A DNA stretch of 64,000 nt. Source: Fidelibacterota bacterium (GTDB lineage: Bacteria; Fidelibacterota; Fidelibacteria; Fidelibacterales; Fidelibacteraceae). Positions 35,414-44,779 of this stretch are shown here, piece by piece. The notes under the pieces are model-generated. The model saw only the letters and a program-made list of their open reading frames with translations, did not search any database and was not told the origin of the DNA. Position 1 is the stretch's first letter. The number at the start of each line of letters is the position of its first letter. The position numbers and the translations under genes were made by a program. The DNA lies in assembly GCA_028716785.1 (NCBI GenBank), contig JAQUPD010000006.1, forward strand, positions 1 to 64,000, written 5' to 3'.

Positions 35414-36212
35414 AAAACCCTCATTTTTATTAGTGAACGATGATGGTATTGTAGCGCCAGGACTCCAAGCCCTTGCAGATGCCCTGTCGGGATTGGGATC
35501 ATTGACTATTGTCGCTCCAGAAAAGGAACGGAGCGCTACCGGTCATGCCATTACACTCCATGATGTCATCTATCCTCGAAAATATTATAAAAATGGGAAA
35601 TTTTTTGGTATAGCGATTTCAGGAATGCCTGCCGATTGTTCCAAATTTGCCCTTCATAAATTGATGAAAAAATTACCAGATTTAGTGATTAGCGGCATTA
35701 ACCTTGGAAGTAATACGGGGTATAATGTTTTATATTCAGGAACTGTAGCCGCTGCTGCCGAAGGGACAATTATGGGGATTCCATCACTTGCTGTTAGTTT
35801 GACGACTTATGTAGACCCTCATTTTGAACCAGCACAGATTTTTATTCGTCATGTTGTTGAAAAAATCCTTGAAAAAGGACTTCCAAAAGGTGTCTTGCTA
35901 AATATAAATGTCCCCAATGTCTGTTCCCTTTCTGATATTCAAGGGGTAGAAATTACCCGACAAGGAAGCGCCCAGTGGCGAGAGATTTTTGTTGAACGGA
36001 TAAATCCCAAACAGGAACCTTATTATTGGCTATCAGGTGAAAAAGTTGCAGGAACAGAAGCTGCAGAAACCGATGAAGCGGCTATCCTTGAACAAAAAAT
36101 TTCTATAACTCCTTTAAAATTTGATCTAACAGACATCAAGGCTTTATCATCACTTAAATCGTATGGGTTTAACCTTTATTCTGAGGAGGCACGTGACAAA
36201 ACAGTATCATAA
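35406..36212 (+). CDS. surE: 5'-nucleotidase SurE
   Basis: 268 residues. Metal-dependent nucleoside monophosphate phosphatase. Signature LLVNDDGIVAPGLQAL at the N-terminus gives the Asp-Asp metal site; VAPEKERSATGHAITLHD, ISGINLGSNTGYNVLYSGTV and AAAEGTIMGIPSLAVSL follow. The C-terminal ITPLKFDLTD is typical. The start ATG overlaps the accD stop by 8 bases, and the end overlaps the next gene by 20 bases. Confidence 0.96.
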   Translation: MPEKPSFLLVNDDGIVAPGLQALADALSGLGSLTIVAPEKERSATGHAITLHDVIYPRKYYKNGKFFGIAISGMPADCSKFALHKLMKKLPDLVISGINLGSNTGYNVLYSGTVAAAAEGTIMGIPSLAVSLTTYVDPHFEPAQIFIRHVVEKILEKGLPKGVLLNINVPNVCSLSDIQGVEITRQGSAQWREIFVERINPKQEPYYWLSGEKVAGTEAAETDEAAILEQKISITPLKFDLTDIKALSSLKSYGFNLYSEEARDKTVS

Positions 36213-37998
36213 TCGTTTTGTACTTATTTTAATCTTTTGCTTGCTCCCGGCAATGGATTTTGCCTCAACCAAGCCATTTGTAGAAAAGGGGTTAAAAGAG
36301 TTTGAACGGGAAAATTACTATGAGGCATATTTGCTTTTTCATAAAGCCTATCATACCCTTCCTGTTGATGTGAACCCCAATGCTTCTACTGCTCTTTTTA
36401 TGGTTATCCGTAGTTTATATTTTTTGGATCGTCATGAAGAGGTTTTGGAAGAATCGATAGAGTTTTTGGATCTCTTTTCTGAAAGCCGATACTATGAACA
36501 TGTGATTTACACAAAGAGTGCGTCGCTCATAAAAACAGGGCGCTATCTACCTGCTGTTTCTTTTGCCCTGTATGTGGTGTATCATACCGATGATGAATCC
36601 TTACGGAATAAAGCACTCTATCTGGCACGAGAAGGATCCCGACAGTTTTTATCTCTTGAGGATATTCAAACCCTTAAAGCGCTTGCTCAAAGTCAGGCAG
36701 AATTGCGTGGTATTGAACTGCTTCGAGCCGAAAAAATGAAAGATGAAGGAGATCCTGAAGCTGCACGGCAAATTCTTACAGCAGTTAAAACATCTCTTAT
36801 GACCCTTTTTGAAGTGAATTACTATCATCAAATTATGGAGGATTTAAAGCAAGAATCTCGTCCAAAGGTAGATTTGGCGGTTATTCTTCCGTTGAGTGGT
36901 TCTGACGCAGCAGCTGGGGAAAATTTATTGGATGGAATGCTTTATGCACTTGATCGATTTCGGAATGAACTCCTTTATAATGTGACTCTTGTAGTGCTTG
37001 ATAATGAAAGTGATGTTATGAAAAGCATCCATCTTGCTCAAACTGTTGCAGATATGAAAAAGGTCGTCGCTATTTTAGGCCCCCTCACAAGCCAGGATGC
37101 TATTGCTATGGCACCTATTTGCAATTATGAAAGAATTCCTCTCTTTACCCCTACAGCAAATCGCGACGGATTAGCTTCTTTAAGTCCTTACGTGTTCCAA
37201 TTGAATCCTGATCAGGATGAACGGGCTTATGCTTTGGCAAAATATGCCGTGGATTCTCTGGGCTATAAAACATTTGCAATTTTAGCCCCTGCCGATGACT
37301 ACGGTCGGCGAATTTCAGACAGCTTTTCTAAAACAGTCTCTCAATATGGTGGTATGGTGCTCCGAAGAGAGTGGTTCACAGATCCAAATGATCTGCGATC
37401 CCAATTTATGCGCATCAGAAAAGCAGCCTTTGAGCTGCAAGCCGCTGATACCCTAAATGCCAATAATGTCCTTTTAAATCCAAATTTGGTGTTAAAAACA
37501 CAAGCAGATTCTTTAAAAGTAACCCTTACATCTCTTGATGCGATTTATCTCCCTATCTATCATAACCAAATTGAATCACTTGCCCCCCAGTTGGCTTACT
37601 ATAACTTTGATACGCACCTTTTGGGAGACGGGAATTGGTTAGATGAAGCGCTTTTATCACGCTATCGGCGCTATGTAGATGGAATAATTATTTCGGCCGA
37701 TCATCTTATGCTGGATCAAGATCCCCGAGTAAGTTATTTTCGTGAAAATTATGCCAGTCACACAGGAAAAGAACCAGAACGCTTTACAATCTATGGCTAT
37801 GAAACCATGGTCCTCATCCTTAATTTTATTGAAAATGGGGGTACATCACGAGAAGCCATGCTACAAGCCGCACATGAGATGGGTGAGTTTAAGGGAATTA
37901 TCCGAAATGTTCGCTTTTCTAAGCGAAAACCCGGTGTAAACACGGCTGTCCGACTTATTGAAGTTAAAAATAATATGATTTATACCCTTCAGGAATAA
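36193..37998 (+). CDS. TPR plus LivJ-like periplasmic protein (possible penicillin-binding protein activator)
   Basis: 601 residues from GTG 36193, preceded by GAGGAGG at 5 bases; a start at 36163 would hide the signal peptide. Signal peptide residues about 1-25. Residues about 30-220 are helical TPR-like repeats (FERENYYEAYLLFHKAY). Residues about 230-600 form a type I periplasmic-binding fold: DLAVILPLSGSDAAAGENLLDGM, ILGPLTSQDAIAMAP, FAILAPADDYGRRI, and YGYETMVLIL near the end. This TPR plus Peripla_BP_6 order resembles LpoA, but amino-acid-sensing or receptor roles are also possible. No ABC permease genes are nearby, which argues against a transport role. Confidence 0.75.
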   Translation: MTKQYHNRFVLILIFCLLPAMDFASTKPFVEKGLKEFERENYYEAYLLFHKAYHTLPVDVNPNASTALFMVIRSLYFLDRHEEVLEESIEFLDLFSESRYYEHVIYTKSASLIKTGRYLPAVSFALYVVYHTDDESLRNKALYLAREGSRQFLSLEDIQTLKALAQSQAELRGIELLRAEKMKDEGDPEAARQILTAVKTSLMTLFEVNYYHQIMEDLKQESRPKVDLAVILPLSGSDAAAGENLLDGMLYALDRFRNELLYNVTLVVLDNESDVMKSIHLAQTVADMKKVVAILGPLTSQDAIAMAPICNYERIPLFTPTANRDGLASLSPYVFQLNPDQDERAYALAKYAVDSLGYKTFAILAPADDYGRRISDSFSKTVSQYGGMVLRREWFTDPNDLRSQFMRIRKAAFELQAADTLNANNVLLNPNLVLKTQADSLKVTLTSLDAIYLPIYHNQIESLAPQLAYYNFDTHLLGDGNWLDEALLSRYRRYVDGIIISADHLMLDQDPRVSYFRENYASHTGKEPERFTIYGYETMVLILNFIENGGTSREAMLQAAHEMGEFKGIIRNVRFSKRKPGVNTAVRLIEVKNNMIYTLQE

Positions 37999-37999
37999 G

Positions 38000-38683
38000 A
38001 TGGATCCTCGCTATTTTGATATCTTTCCGTTCTTTGATACTATGACAGGAACTTTAGCCCTAACAACGACGCGAAAGTTTTTTGATGAGGGTTTATCCTC
38101 CCAAGGCTTAAAAGAGATTGTGTTTAAAAAATTGGGGTGGAATCTTAAGAATGCAGTTTGGCCTGTTCAATGTCATTCAGGACATGTAATTTTCACACGA
38201 AATTCTGGCCCTGTGCCAGAATGCGATGGCATAATAACAGATCGGGAAGATTTGATTCTCCTTGTTAGCACTGCCGATTGCGTGCCTGTTTTTATAGCGG
38301 ATAAAAGGGGAGAGATGCGGGGACTTATCCATGCAGGATGGCGGGGACTCAAAGAAAACATTGTTGTCCATGCCGTAACTCTTTTTCAAGAAAATGGAAT
38401 TTCACAAGATAACATGGTGATTACAACAGGACCTTCTATTTGTGAAAAATGTTACGAAATTGGTCAGGATGTGGCTTCTTTTTTTCCAGGACATACTTAC
38501 GTGAATGAACATAAAAAAATGTTAAATCTTAAAAACATTATTCGCGAACAACTTTTGCAAAGAGGGATTCCAAGCGAAAATATTTTGCTAACTAATCGAT
38601 GCACTCGGTGTCAAAAGGAAAGATATGTTTCTTATCGACATAACAAAACAGATCAGCGACTTCTATCATTATTGAGGAAATGA
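38000..38683 (+). CDS. pgeF: purine nucleoside phosphorylase / polyphenol oxidase PgeF-like (YfiH family)
   Basis: 227 residues. DUF152/YfiH (laccase-domain) protein: CHSGHVIFT, CDGIITDREDLILLVSTADC, HAGWRGLKENIV, GPSICEKCYEIG and the C-terminal CTRCQKERYVSYRHNKTDQR. The zinc-binding His (in CHSGH), Cys (TADC) and His (HAGWRG) are all present. Family members act on adenosine/inosine and related nucleosides and also influence muropeptide accuracy. One base separates the start from the preceding stop; uppP starts directly after the stop. Confidence 0.9.
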   Translation: MDPRYFDIFPFFDTMTGTLALTTTRKFFDEGLSSQGLKEIVFKKLGWNLKNAVWPVQCHSGHVIFTRNSGPVPECDGIITDREDLILLVSTADCVPVFIADKRGEMRGLIHAGWRGLKENIVVHAVTLFQENGISQDNMVITTGPSICEKCYEIGQDVASFFPGHTYVNEHKKMLNLKNIIREQLLQRGIPSENILLTNRCTRCQKERYVSYRHNKTDQRLLSLLRK

Positions 38684-39490
38684 ATGTCTGTACTAAACGT
38701 GATTATTATTGCTGTAGTTCAGGGGCTAACAGAATTTTTACCCGTCAGCAGTTCAGGTCATATGGTTTTAACAGAAGCTCTATTAGGGTTGCACATTCCT
38801 GGCATAACCCTTGAAATTGCCCTTCATTTTGGGACCTTTATGAGCGTATTAGTTGTCTTTAGAAAAGAGGTGGGGGCAATTTTAGCAGCATTTTTTACAA
38901 AAATCTGGAAAATTCGACACATTCCAAAAAATTATCGCGACGATGAGTGGTTTCGGATGTCTTTACTCATTCTTCTTTCGATGATTCCAGCAGGCGTGAT
39001 TGGCTTGTTCTTTCAGGATTTTTTTGTGTCATTATTTGATAGTACACGAGCCATAGGTATTGCTCTCATAATAACAGGTATTCTTCTTTTTCTTACACAA
39101 TGGGCACCCAAAACAAAACGTCCCCTGAAAGCATGGAATGTACTTGTTATGGGACTCTTTCAAGCGTTTGCAATTATCCCTGGGATTTCACGAAGTGGAA
39201 GTACAATTTCAGCTGGACTTCTTACAGGGGTGGAACGTGAAAACGCTGCAAAATTTTCGTTTATCATGGCTTTGCCCTTAATGATAGGAACCACCCTTCT
39301 TGAAATTCCTGAGATACAGGCTGGAGGACACGTTGGACTTTTAAACATTTTCATTGGGGTTGTTGTAGCTTTTCTTGTGGGGATTTTAGCACTTAAATGG
39401 TTAATTCGACTTTTAATGCGTGGACGCCTGACATCTTTTTCTTATTATTGTGTTTTATTGGGGTTTTTAACAATTGCCTTGAGTGGATGA
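38684..39490 (+). CDS. uppP: undecaprenyl-diphosphatase
   Basis: 268 residues, about eight membrane segments. Recycles the undecaprenyl lipid carrier needed for peptidoglycan and surface glycans. BacA/UppP motifs: GLTEFLPVSSSGHMVL (residues about 13-28) and ISRSGSTISAGLLTGVERENAAKFSFIMALP (start about residue 165). ATG 38684 is immediately after the pgeF stop, and the end overlaps holA as ATGA. Confidence 0.97.
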   Translation: MSVLNVIIIAVVQGLTEFLPVSSSGHMVLTEALLGLHIPGITLEIALHFGTFMSVLVVFRKEVGAILAAFFTKIWKIRHIPKNYRDDEWFRMSLLILLSMIPAGVIGLFFQDFFVSLFDSTRAIGIALIITGILLFLTQWAPKTKRPLKAWNVLVMGLFQAFAIIPGISRSGSTISAGLLTGVERENAAKFSFIMALPLMIGTTLLEIPEIQAGGHVGLLNIFIGVVVAFLVGILALKWLIRLLMRGRLTSFSYYCVLLGFLTIALSG

Positions 39491-40467
39491 GGGTGTTATC
39501 AGAATATTTTAAAAAATTGGAGCAGGTGGGGACTGGAAATCTTCAGCCAGTCTATTTTCTCTATGGGAGTGACTTTTATTTAAAAACCACGTTTATCCAG
39601 GAAATTAAAAACGTCATGGTTAAACAAGGTATTGACCGCCAATATGTAACGGCAAAGGAACTCAGAGTCAGTGATCTTCAGCAACTTCTCTATGGCATCT
39701 CTCTTTTACAAAGCAGAAATTTTATTCTTATTGAAGAAATCAAACAAATGATTCCGACGGTGCGAAAGGCCTTTTTAAAATATCTTGAGAATCCTTTAGA
39801 GACGAATATATTAATCCTGACAGCAAGTGTTATTGAAAAACGCCATGAATTTCTTTCAAAAGTTTCTCAAAGCGCAACAACCATCTATGTGAATCCTCCT
39901 CCAGATAATGAAATTCCTCAGTGGGTAGAGAGGTATGTAAAAAAAATGAAACGGCATATAGAGCAGGATGCTATTTATACCCTTATTCAAATGACGGGGA
40001 ATGATTTAAATGACCTATCCAATGAGCTAGAAAAGCTTGATTTGATGCTTCCTGAAGAGGATCCAATCACCACGGAATCTATTATGAAATCAGCTGGCTA
40101 TCAGCGAACATGGACCCCTGAGGATTTGGCAGAAAGTCTGGGTGAAAAAAAGAGGGAAAAGGCCGTGACTATTGCCAAAAATCTTATCAATCATGGGGTA
40201 AGTGAGGCATTTATTAACATAACACTATTTCATTATTTGTGGAATTTGCGCATAATAAGAGATCCGCGGGTTGAAAAAGGACAACAGCTCACGCGGACAT
40301 GGCGGCGGGATAAGTATGAAAAACTGTTGAAAGCCTCAAAACAATATTCAAATGCTGACCTTGCAAGAGGGATTGAGGCGGTTCTTCATGCTGATGAAGA
40401 CTTAAAAACAACCAGAGGCGATTCGCTTACACGTTTGCTCTTAACAGTGGATAAAATACTTGGTTAA
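39487..40467 (+). CDS. holA: DNA polymerase III subunit delta
   Basis: 326 residues from ATG 39487, which overlaps the uppP stop as ATGA; extending to 39397 would read through uppP. HolA clamp-loader subunit: PVYFLYGSDFYLKTTFIQEI at the N-terminus, LLQSRNFILIEEIKQM, then the Pol3_delta helical part (GNDLNDLSNELEKLDLM) and the C-terminal domain with DLARGIEAVLHADEDLKT, a typical delta segment. It lacks Walker motifs, as expected for delta. Confidence 0.92.
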   Translation: MRVLSEYFKKLEQVGTGNLQPVYFLYGSDFYLKTTFIQEIKNVMVKQGIDRQYVTAKELRVSDLQQLLYGISLLQSRNFILIEEIKQMIPTVRKAFLKYLENPLETNILILTASVIEKRHEFLSKVSQSATTIYVNPPPDNEIPQWVERYVKKMKRHIEQDAIYTLIQMTGNDLNDLSNELEKLDLMLPEEDPITTESIMKSAGYQRTWTPEDLAESLGEKKREKAVTIAKNLINHGVSEAFINITLFHYLWNLRIIRDPRVEKGQQLTRTWRRDKYEKLLKASKQYSNADLARGIEAVLHADEDLKTTRGDSLTRLLLTVDKILG

Positions 40468-40468
40468 T

Positions 40469-41047
40469 ATGCGAGATAAAGCAAAATATACAGATGAAGA
40501 ATTAATTGTTCTTTTTCAAAAGGGGGAGGAACGAGCCTATCTGGAATTAGTCCACCGGTATAAAGATAGACTGACAAATTTTGTCTTTCGGTTTGTAGGC
40601 TCTCGGGAAATGGCTGAGGATATTGTCCAGGATACCTTTTTAAAGCTCTATACCAGCAGTCATATGTATAAAGAAATTGCCCGGTTTAGTACCTGGATAT
40701 ATACCATTGCAGGAAATCTGGCAAAAACAGAGCTTCGAAAGCGCAAACGTCGGAAAATTTATTCTATTCATGACATGGGAATTGATGAGAAGGAATTTGA
40801 AATTCCCTCTGATACGTATAATCCTGAACGAGAAACCCGAACAGCTTATCAAGAAAAAGAAATTCAAACAGCAATTTCACGTTTACCGGAACAATTTAAA
40901 ACGGCAATCATTTTAAGAGATATTCAGGAACTATCTTATGAAGAAATCAGTAAGATAGTGGGTGTTCCTGTAGGAACGGTGAAAAGCCGGATAAATAGAG
41001 GTCGACAGAAATTGCAGGAATTATTGAAAGAATTAAAAGATAAGTAA
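40469..41047 (+). CDS. ECF-type RNA polymerase sigma factor
   Basis: 192 residues from ATG 40469 (TTG 40460 is an alternative; no clear Shine-Dalgarno sequence for either). Region 2: ERAYLELVHRYKDRLTNFVFRFVG, DIVQDTFLKLY, FSTWIYTIAGNLAKTELRKR. Region 4: LPEQFKTAIILRDIQ, LSYEEISKIVGVPVGTVKSRINRGRQKL. RpoE-like group with an anti-sigma gene 19 bases downstream. In P. gingivalis PorX works with an ECF sigma factor; whether this one serves porX here is only inference. Confidence 0.94.
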   Translation: MRDKAKYTDEELIVLFQKGEERAYLELVHRYKDRLTNFVFRFVGSREMAEDIVQDTFLKLYTSSHMYKEIARFSTWIYTIAGNLAKTELRKRKRRKIYSIHDMGIDEKEFEIPSDTYNPERETRTAYQEKEIQTAISRLPEQFKTAIILRDIQELSYEEISKIVGVPVGTVKSRINRGRQKLQELLKELKDK

Positions 41048-41065
41048 GGAGGGTGTGCTTATAGA

Positions 41066-41641
41066 ATGGATTGTTACAGTTTTTCAAAGTATTTAACAGA
41101 TTACCTTGATAATCAGCTAAAGCTCCCCCAGCGCCGTGAAGTTGAATCTCACATGCGCGAATGTCCTGTATGCCAGGGAAAAGTTGAAGATATGAAAAAT
41201 CTTCTTAATGCCTTGCACATGCTTCAAAAAGTCTCTGCTTCTGATTCTTTTGAGGCTGAACTCCTGGAAAAGATTCATATCTATCAGAATAATCTTGAGC
41301 ATTCTCATACGTTTCGCACATTTTTTTTCAATCACATTCGGACCTTTTCTGCAGTTGCAGCTGTTATTCTTGTGATAGTGAGCACCTTAGTGATTTGGCA
41401 GAGCTATCATCCTCGTGCGGGGAACCTTCCGGCTGGTATGAATTCTGCTCCTGTGATGTCATCGATGGGTTCGTCAAGTTCTTCGCCCCGACAGGAACCG
41501 GCTACAAATCCTGTAAATCCTCCTCCTAAAACAACTCCTATGGCTTTAACCGATTCTCTGAATAATGAAATGGTTCCTGATGATACGTTCAATCTGGATT
41601 TCTTGAAAAATCGGATTCAACTTGTCAATGAGCAACGTTGA
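41066..41641 (+). CDS. zinc-finger anti-sigma factor, membrane-anchored
   Basis: 191 residues. Zinc-binding anti-sigma signature in the cytosolic N-terminus: YLDNQLKLPQRREVESH then HMRECPVCQG (His-x3-Cys-x2-Cys, residues about 29-37). One membrane helix at about 93-112 (VAAVILVIVSTLVIWQ). The remaining 75 residues, Pro/Ser/Asn-rich, would lie in the periplasm. It should bind and hold the sigma factor encoded just upstream. AAGGAGGG lies about 18 bases before ATG 41066. Confidence 0.88.
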   Translation: MDCYSFSKYLTDYLDNQLKLPQRREVESHMRECPVCQGKVEDMKNLLNALHMLQKVSASDSFEAELLEKIHIYQNNLEHSHTFRTFFFNHIRTFSAVAAVILVIVSTLVIWQSYHPRAGNLPAGMNSAPVMSSMGSSSSSPRQEPATNPVNPPPKTTPMALTDSLNNEMVPDDTFNLDFLKNRIQLVNEQR

Positions 41642-41697
41642 ATAAACGTCCTATTTTATTTAAATTTCGTTTGCTTTAGTAATGCAATGAGGGGTGA

Positions 41698-42879
41698 ATG
41701 AAAAAAGCGGGTTTTGGCATTCTTAGTGTAATCTGGGTCTTGGGTTTTTTTATCTGGGTTTTACCCCTTTCTGATAATTCCGTATGGTTGAAGAGTGCGC
41801 GTGTTGCCCTGTGGATTTTATTGGGATTAAGCATATACCTTTTATATTCAATGAGCAAAAAAGCATCACACCAAGATGAAGAAGAATCCTTTGGTGTCTA
41901 TCTAGAAAAATTAAATTCAGCAAACACAGAAGAAGATATCTTAAAAATACTCAGGAATATGCTTTCATCAAGCTTTTTATACGATAAATTAACCGTGTGT
42001 CTTCTAAATCCCCAAGTTCCTACCGTTCTTCGTGTTATTTATACCGATGGCATGATAGATTCTCCGAAAGTTGATGATAACCTTTCGATAAAAGAAGGAC
42101 TTTGGGCTTATCTTTTTAAGCAAAAAGAGTCTCTTGTTTTAAATCGCTATCGTGAAAAGGCTCCTTTTGAATACAGGCTTACCCCGGGGGATTTTCATTA
42201 TACTCTTTACAATAGCTTGATGGGGCTGTGTCTACAATTTGAAACCCTTAAAGGCATTGTTATTACCCTTGAAAGTTATAATCCTGCTGAATATTCTCAA
42301 AAATATCTTGATACCTTCCATCAAATATGTTTAAACTTTGCGCTTGCATATCACAGGCTAACAACGCTGGATATGCTTAATCATTATGCAACGGTGGACG
42401 GGTTAACGGGTGTTTTTAACCATCGTGCATTTAAAGAAAAGCTCTTTGAAGAAGTCTACCGGGCACGGCGCTATGATCAACCCCTAACCCTATTAATGAT
42501 GGATCTTGATAATTTCAAAAAGATCAATGATACCTACGGACACCTTTATGGGGATTACATTTTGAGGATTGTGGCGGATATTATCAAAAACAATGTTCGA
42601 ATGGTGGATATTGTCGCTCGGTATGGTGGAGAAGAATTTACGGTGATCCTGGCCAATGCTGAAAAAGAGGCTGTCAAAGGAACAGCTGAGAGAATCCGTC
42701 AAAAAATTTCCGAATATCCCTTTGAACAAGATGGCATTCGGGAAACCATTACCGTAAGTATTGGAATGGCATCTTTTCCAGAAGATAGTAAAGACGGTAT
42801 TTCTCTGATTCAGGCTGCTGATAATGCCATGTATAAAGCAAAACGGTCTGGAAAAAATCGTGTTGAAATTTATCAATAA
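41698..42879 (+). CDS. diguanylate cyclase with N-terminal membrane helices and GAF-like domain
   Basis: 393 residues. Two N-terminal membrane helices (about 6-24 and 32-49). A GAF-like sensor occupies about 60-215. The GGDEF domain starts at TVDGLTGVFNHRAFKEKL and continues with LLMMDLDNFKKINDTYGHLYGD, the active-site RYGGEEF and SIGMASFPEDS. The signature is intact as GGEEF, so c-di-GMP synthesis is likely. No RxxD inhibitory site was evident. GAGGGGTGA lies before ATG 41698. Confidence 0.93.
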   Translation: MKKAGFGILSVIWVLGFFIWVLPLSDNSVWLKSARVALWILLGLSIYLLYSMSKKASHQDEEESFGVYLEKLNSANTEEDILKILRNMLSSSFLYDKLTVCLLNPQVPTVLRVIYTDGMIDSPKVDDNLSIKEGLWAYLFKQKESLVLNRYREKAPFEYRLTPGDFHYTLYNSLMGLCLQFETLKGIVITLESYNPAEYSQKYLDTFHQICLNFALAYHRLTTLDMLNHYATVDGLTGVFNHRAFKEKLFEEVYRARRYDQPLTLLMMDLDNFKKINDTYGHLYGDYILRIVADIIKNNVRMVDIVARYGGEEFTVILANAEKEAVKGTAERIRQKISEYPFEQDGIRETITVSIGMASFPEDSKDGISLIQAADNAMYKAKRSGKNRVEIYQ

Positions 42880-42896
42880 AAATATGGAGGTTCTTA

Positions 42897-43088
42897 ATGG
42901 CTCGTCCCAGTGGATTTGGTGCGAAAATTGCAAACCGGCAAAAAGAAGGTAAAAAATGCCCTGTCTGTGGAGAAGCAATTGTTCACCTGAAAGTGTTTAA
43001 ATCTGTCAGTACTGAAAATCAAAGCGTTAAATATAATCAAAAGATGGTTTCAGTCTGTGCGTGTAATAAACAAGAAATTTTCAATTGA
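42897..43088 (+). CDS. small zinc-ribbon-like protein of unknown function
   Basis: 63 residues, very Lys-rich. It has one CPVC pair near residue 20 and a CAC pair near residue 54, suggesting one zinc site formed by the two ends. GGAGG sits six bases before the ATG 42897, an optimal ribosome site, and a strong terminator follows 22 bases after the stop, so it is the last gene of its unit. Not matched to any family I can name with certainty. The basic charge suggests nucleic-acid or ribosome contact, which is inference. Confidence 0.65.
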   Translation: MARPSGFGAKIANRQKEGKKCPVCGEAIVHLKVFKSVSTENQSVKYNQKMVSVCACNKQEIFN

Positions 43089-43109
43089 CAGGTAGATAAA
43101 ATGAAAAGT

Positions 43110-43134
43110 AACCCCTGGTTTTCAGGGGTTTTTT
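43110..43134 (+). terminator. Rho-independent terminator
   Basis: Stem AACCCCTG (43110-43117) pairs with CAGGGGTT (43123-43130) across a 5-base loop, followed by a T-run of six within 43129-43134 and TTAT. It is the clearest plus-strand terminator in the window, ending the unit that includes the sigma factor, GGDEF and 63-residue protein genes. Confidence 0.92.
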
Positions 43135-43186
43135 ATTTAAGCAAACATTTTGTATAAATATTATTTTGTTGGTAAATTTTAATATT

Positions 43187-44779
43187 ATGAGAAAGTATTC
43201 ATTATACACATTGTTGTTTTTTTTCTTAGGGATATTTTCAGGATGCACAAGTCGGGGAATTCTTGAAAAACCTGCTGAAGAAAAGCCGAAGTCTTATCCC
43301 ACACGAGCGGTTCAGAAATTTGCTTATGGTGAATTATATCGGCAGGCAGGTGATTATGGCAGAGCTCTTATTGAGTATGAAGAAGCGGCAGCCATCGATT
43401 CAACAAGTCCCATTATTTATGAAAGAATCGGTGAAATCTATTTTGCTCTAAATAGTATGTCAAGAGCAAGAGATGCTTTTATGAAAACTGTGGCATTGAA
43501 TCCTGATAACCCTGAGCTCTACGATATGATTGCGCTGACCTACATTATTGATAGGAAAGCAGAGGAAGCGGAAAAAATCTGGAAATATTTGATTGAAACG
43601 TATCCTGAATATGAGGATGCCTGGTATAATTTGTCGGATTATTATTTTGCTCAAAACGACACGACAAAAGGTCTTGAAATTCTTGAAAAGTTTTATCATA
43701 AAAACCCCGAGAATGCCGATGTTCTTGCGCGAATTGCAGATGTTTTACATCAATCAGGTCGCTATGAGTCATCAATTCCTTATCTTGTAAAATTGATTGA
43801 ATTAGTGCCTGACAATCACCAATTTTATCAACGGCTTTTTACCTCATACTTGGCAGTAGGAAATGTTGAAGAAGCTTATAAAACCTTACAACACTGGCGA
43901 AATCAAGTGGGGGTTACTCCTCAGACGGAACTTTTGTATGCAGATATGTTAATCCGCAATGAAGCATGGGATCAAGCCTTGGATATTCTTTATCGAGGAC
44001 ATTCGCTTTGGCCCGATCAATGGACTTTTCCTCATTTAATTGCAATTGCCTATATTCAAAAAGAAGAGCCTGATAGTGTAAGAAAATATTATAATTTAGC
44101 CTTGAGTAAAGGAACGCCTCTCCCCATTGCCTATCAAAATTATGCTTTTTGGTTGGCAGATCACGGAGATATACAAACAGCTATGGATGTTGTTTTGGAA
44201 GGTCGAGATCTTTATCCCCAAAATGAGGATTTAATGTATCTTGAAGCTTTATTCCTGGATGAACTGGATGAATCACTGAAAGCAATTACTCTTTTGGAAA
44301 ATCTCCGTACGCTCCAGCCAGAGAATGAAGAGGTGTTAAAAATGCTTGCTGCTTTATACGATAAAACGGGGCAACCCGCTCGGGCGGAAGCTCTGTATCA
44401 ACAACTCCTTGACAAAAATGAGGAAGATCCTCTTGTACTAAATAATTATAGCTATCTACTGGCAGTTCAAAATAAAGAGATCGATCGTGCGTGGATGATG
44501 ATTCAAAAAGCGTTGAGTATGGAACCGAACAATGCAGCCTATTTAGATACAGCGGCATGGGTTCTCTATTGCCTAGGACGATATTCTGAAGCCTTGGATT
44601 ATATTAATCGTGCTCTTTTAATCCTTCCCTATGATCATGAAATACTCTATCATAAAGCCATGATTCTTCTTTCAATGGATCAAAAAGATTCAGCTATTGA
44701 ATATCTACAAAAATCCCTCGAAAATAAACCAGATTACAAACCTGCTTTTCTTCAATTGGAGGCAATAAATCATGATTGA
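43187..44779 (+). CDS. TPR-repeat lipoprotein
   Basis: 530 residues from ATG 43187. Signal peptide with lipobox FSGC (Cys about 20). About eleven TPR-like units follow, with canonical residues such as AYGELYRQAGDYGRALIEY, IYERIGEIYFALN and YLDTAAWVLYCLGRYSEAL. Such proteins scaffold outer-membrane assemblies; a specific partner is not indicated. It opens a new unit after the terminator and overlaps the first glycosyltransferase by 8 bases, tying it to the surface-glycan genes. Confidence 0.85.
   Translation: MRKYSLYTLLFFFLGIFSGCTSRGILEKPAEEKPKSYPTRAVQKFAYGELYRQAGDYGRALIEYEEAAAIDSTSPIIYERIGEIYFALNSMSRARDAFMKTVALNPDNPELYDMIALTYIIDRKAEEAEKIWKYLIETYPEYEDAWYNLSDYYFAQNDTTKGLEILEKFYHKNPENADVLARIADVLHQSGRYESSIPYLVKLIELVPDNHQFYQRLFTSYLAVGNVEEAYKTLQHWRNQVGVTPQTELLYADMLIRNEAWDQALDILYRGHSLWPDQWTFPHLIAIAYIQKEEPDSVRKYYNLALSKGTPLPIAYQNYAFWLADHGDIQTAMDVVLEGRDLYPQNEDLMYLEALFLDELDESLKAITLLENLRTLQPENEEVLKMLAALYDKTGQPARAEALYQQLLDKNEEDPLVLNNYSYLLAVQNKEIDRAWMMIQKALSMEPNNAAYLDTAAWVLYCLGRYSEALDYINRALLILPYDHEILYHKAMILLSMDQKDSAIEYLQKSLENKPDYKPAFLQLEAINHD

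Noticed and set aside
39397-39486. 5' extension of the holA frame
   Set aside because: It lies in uppP coding sequence; ATG 39487 overlaps the uppP stop and starts the family domain.
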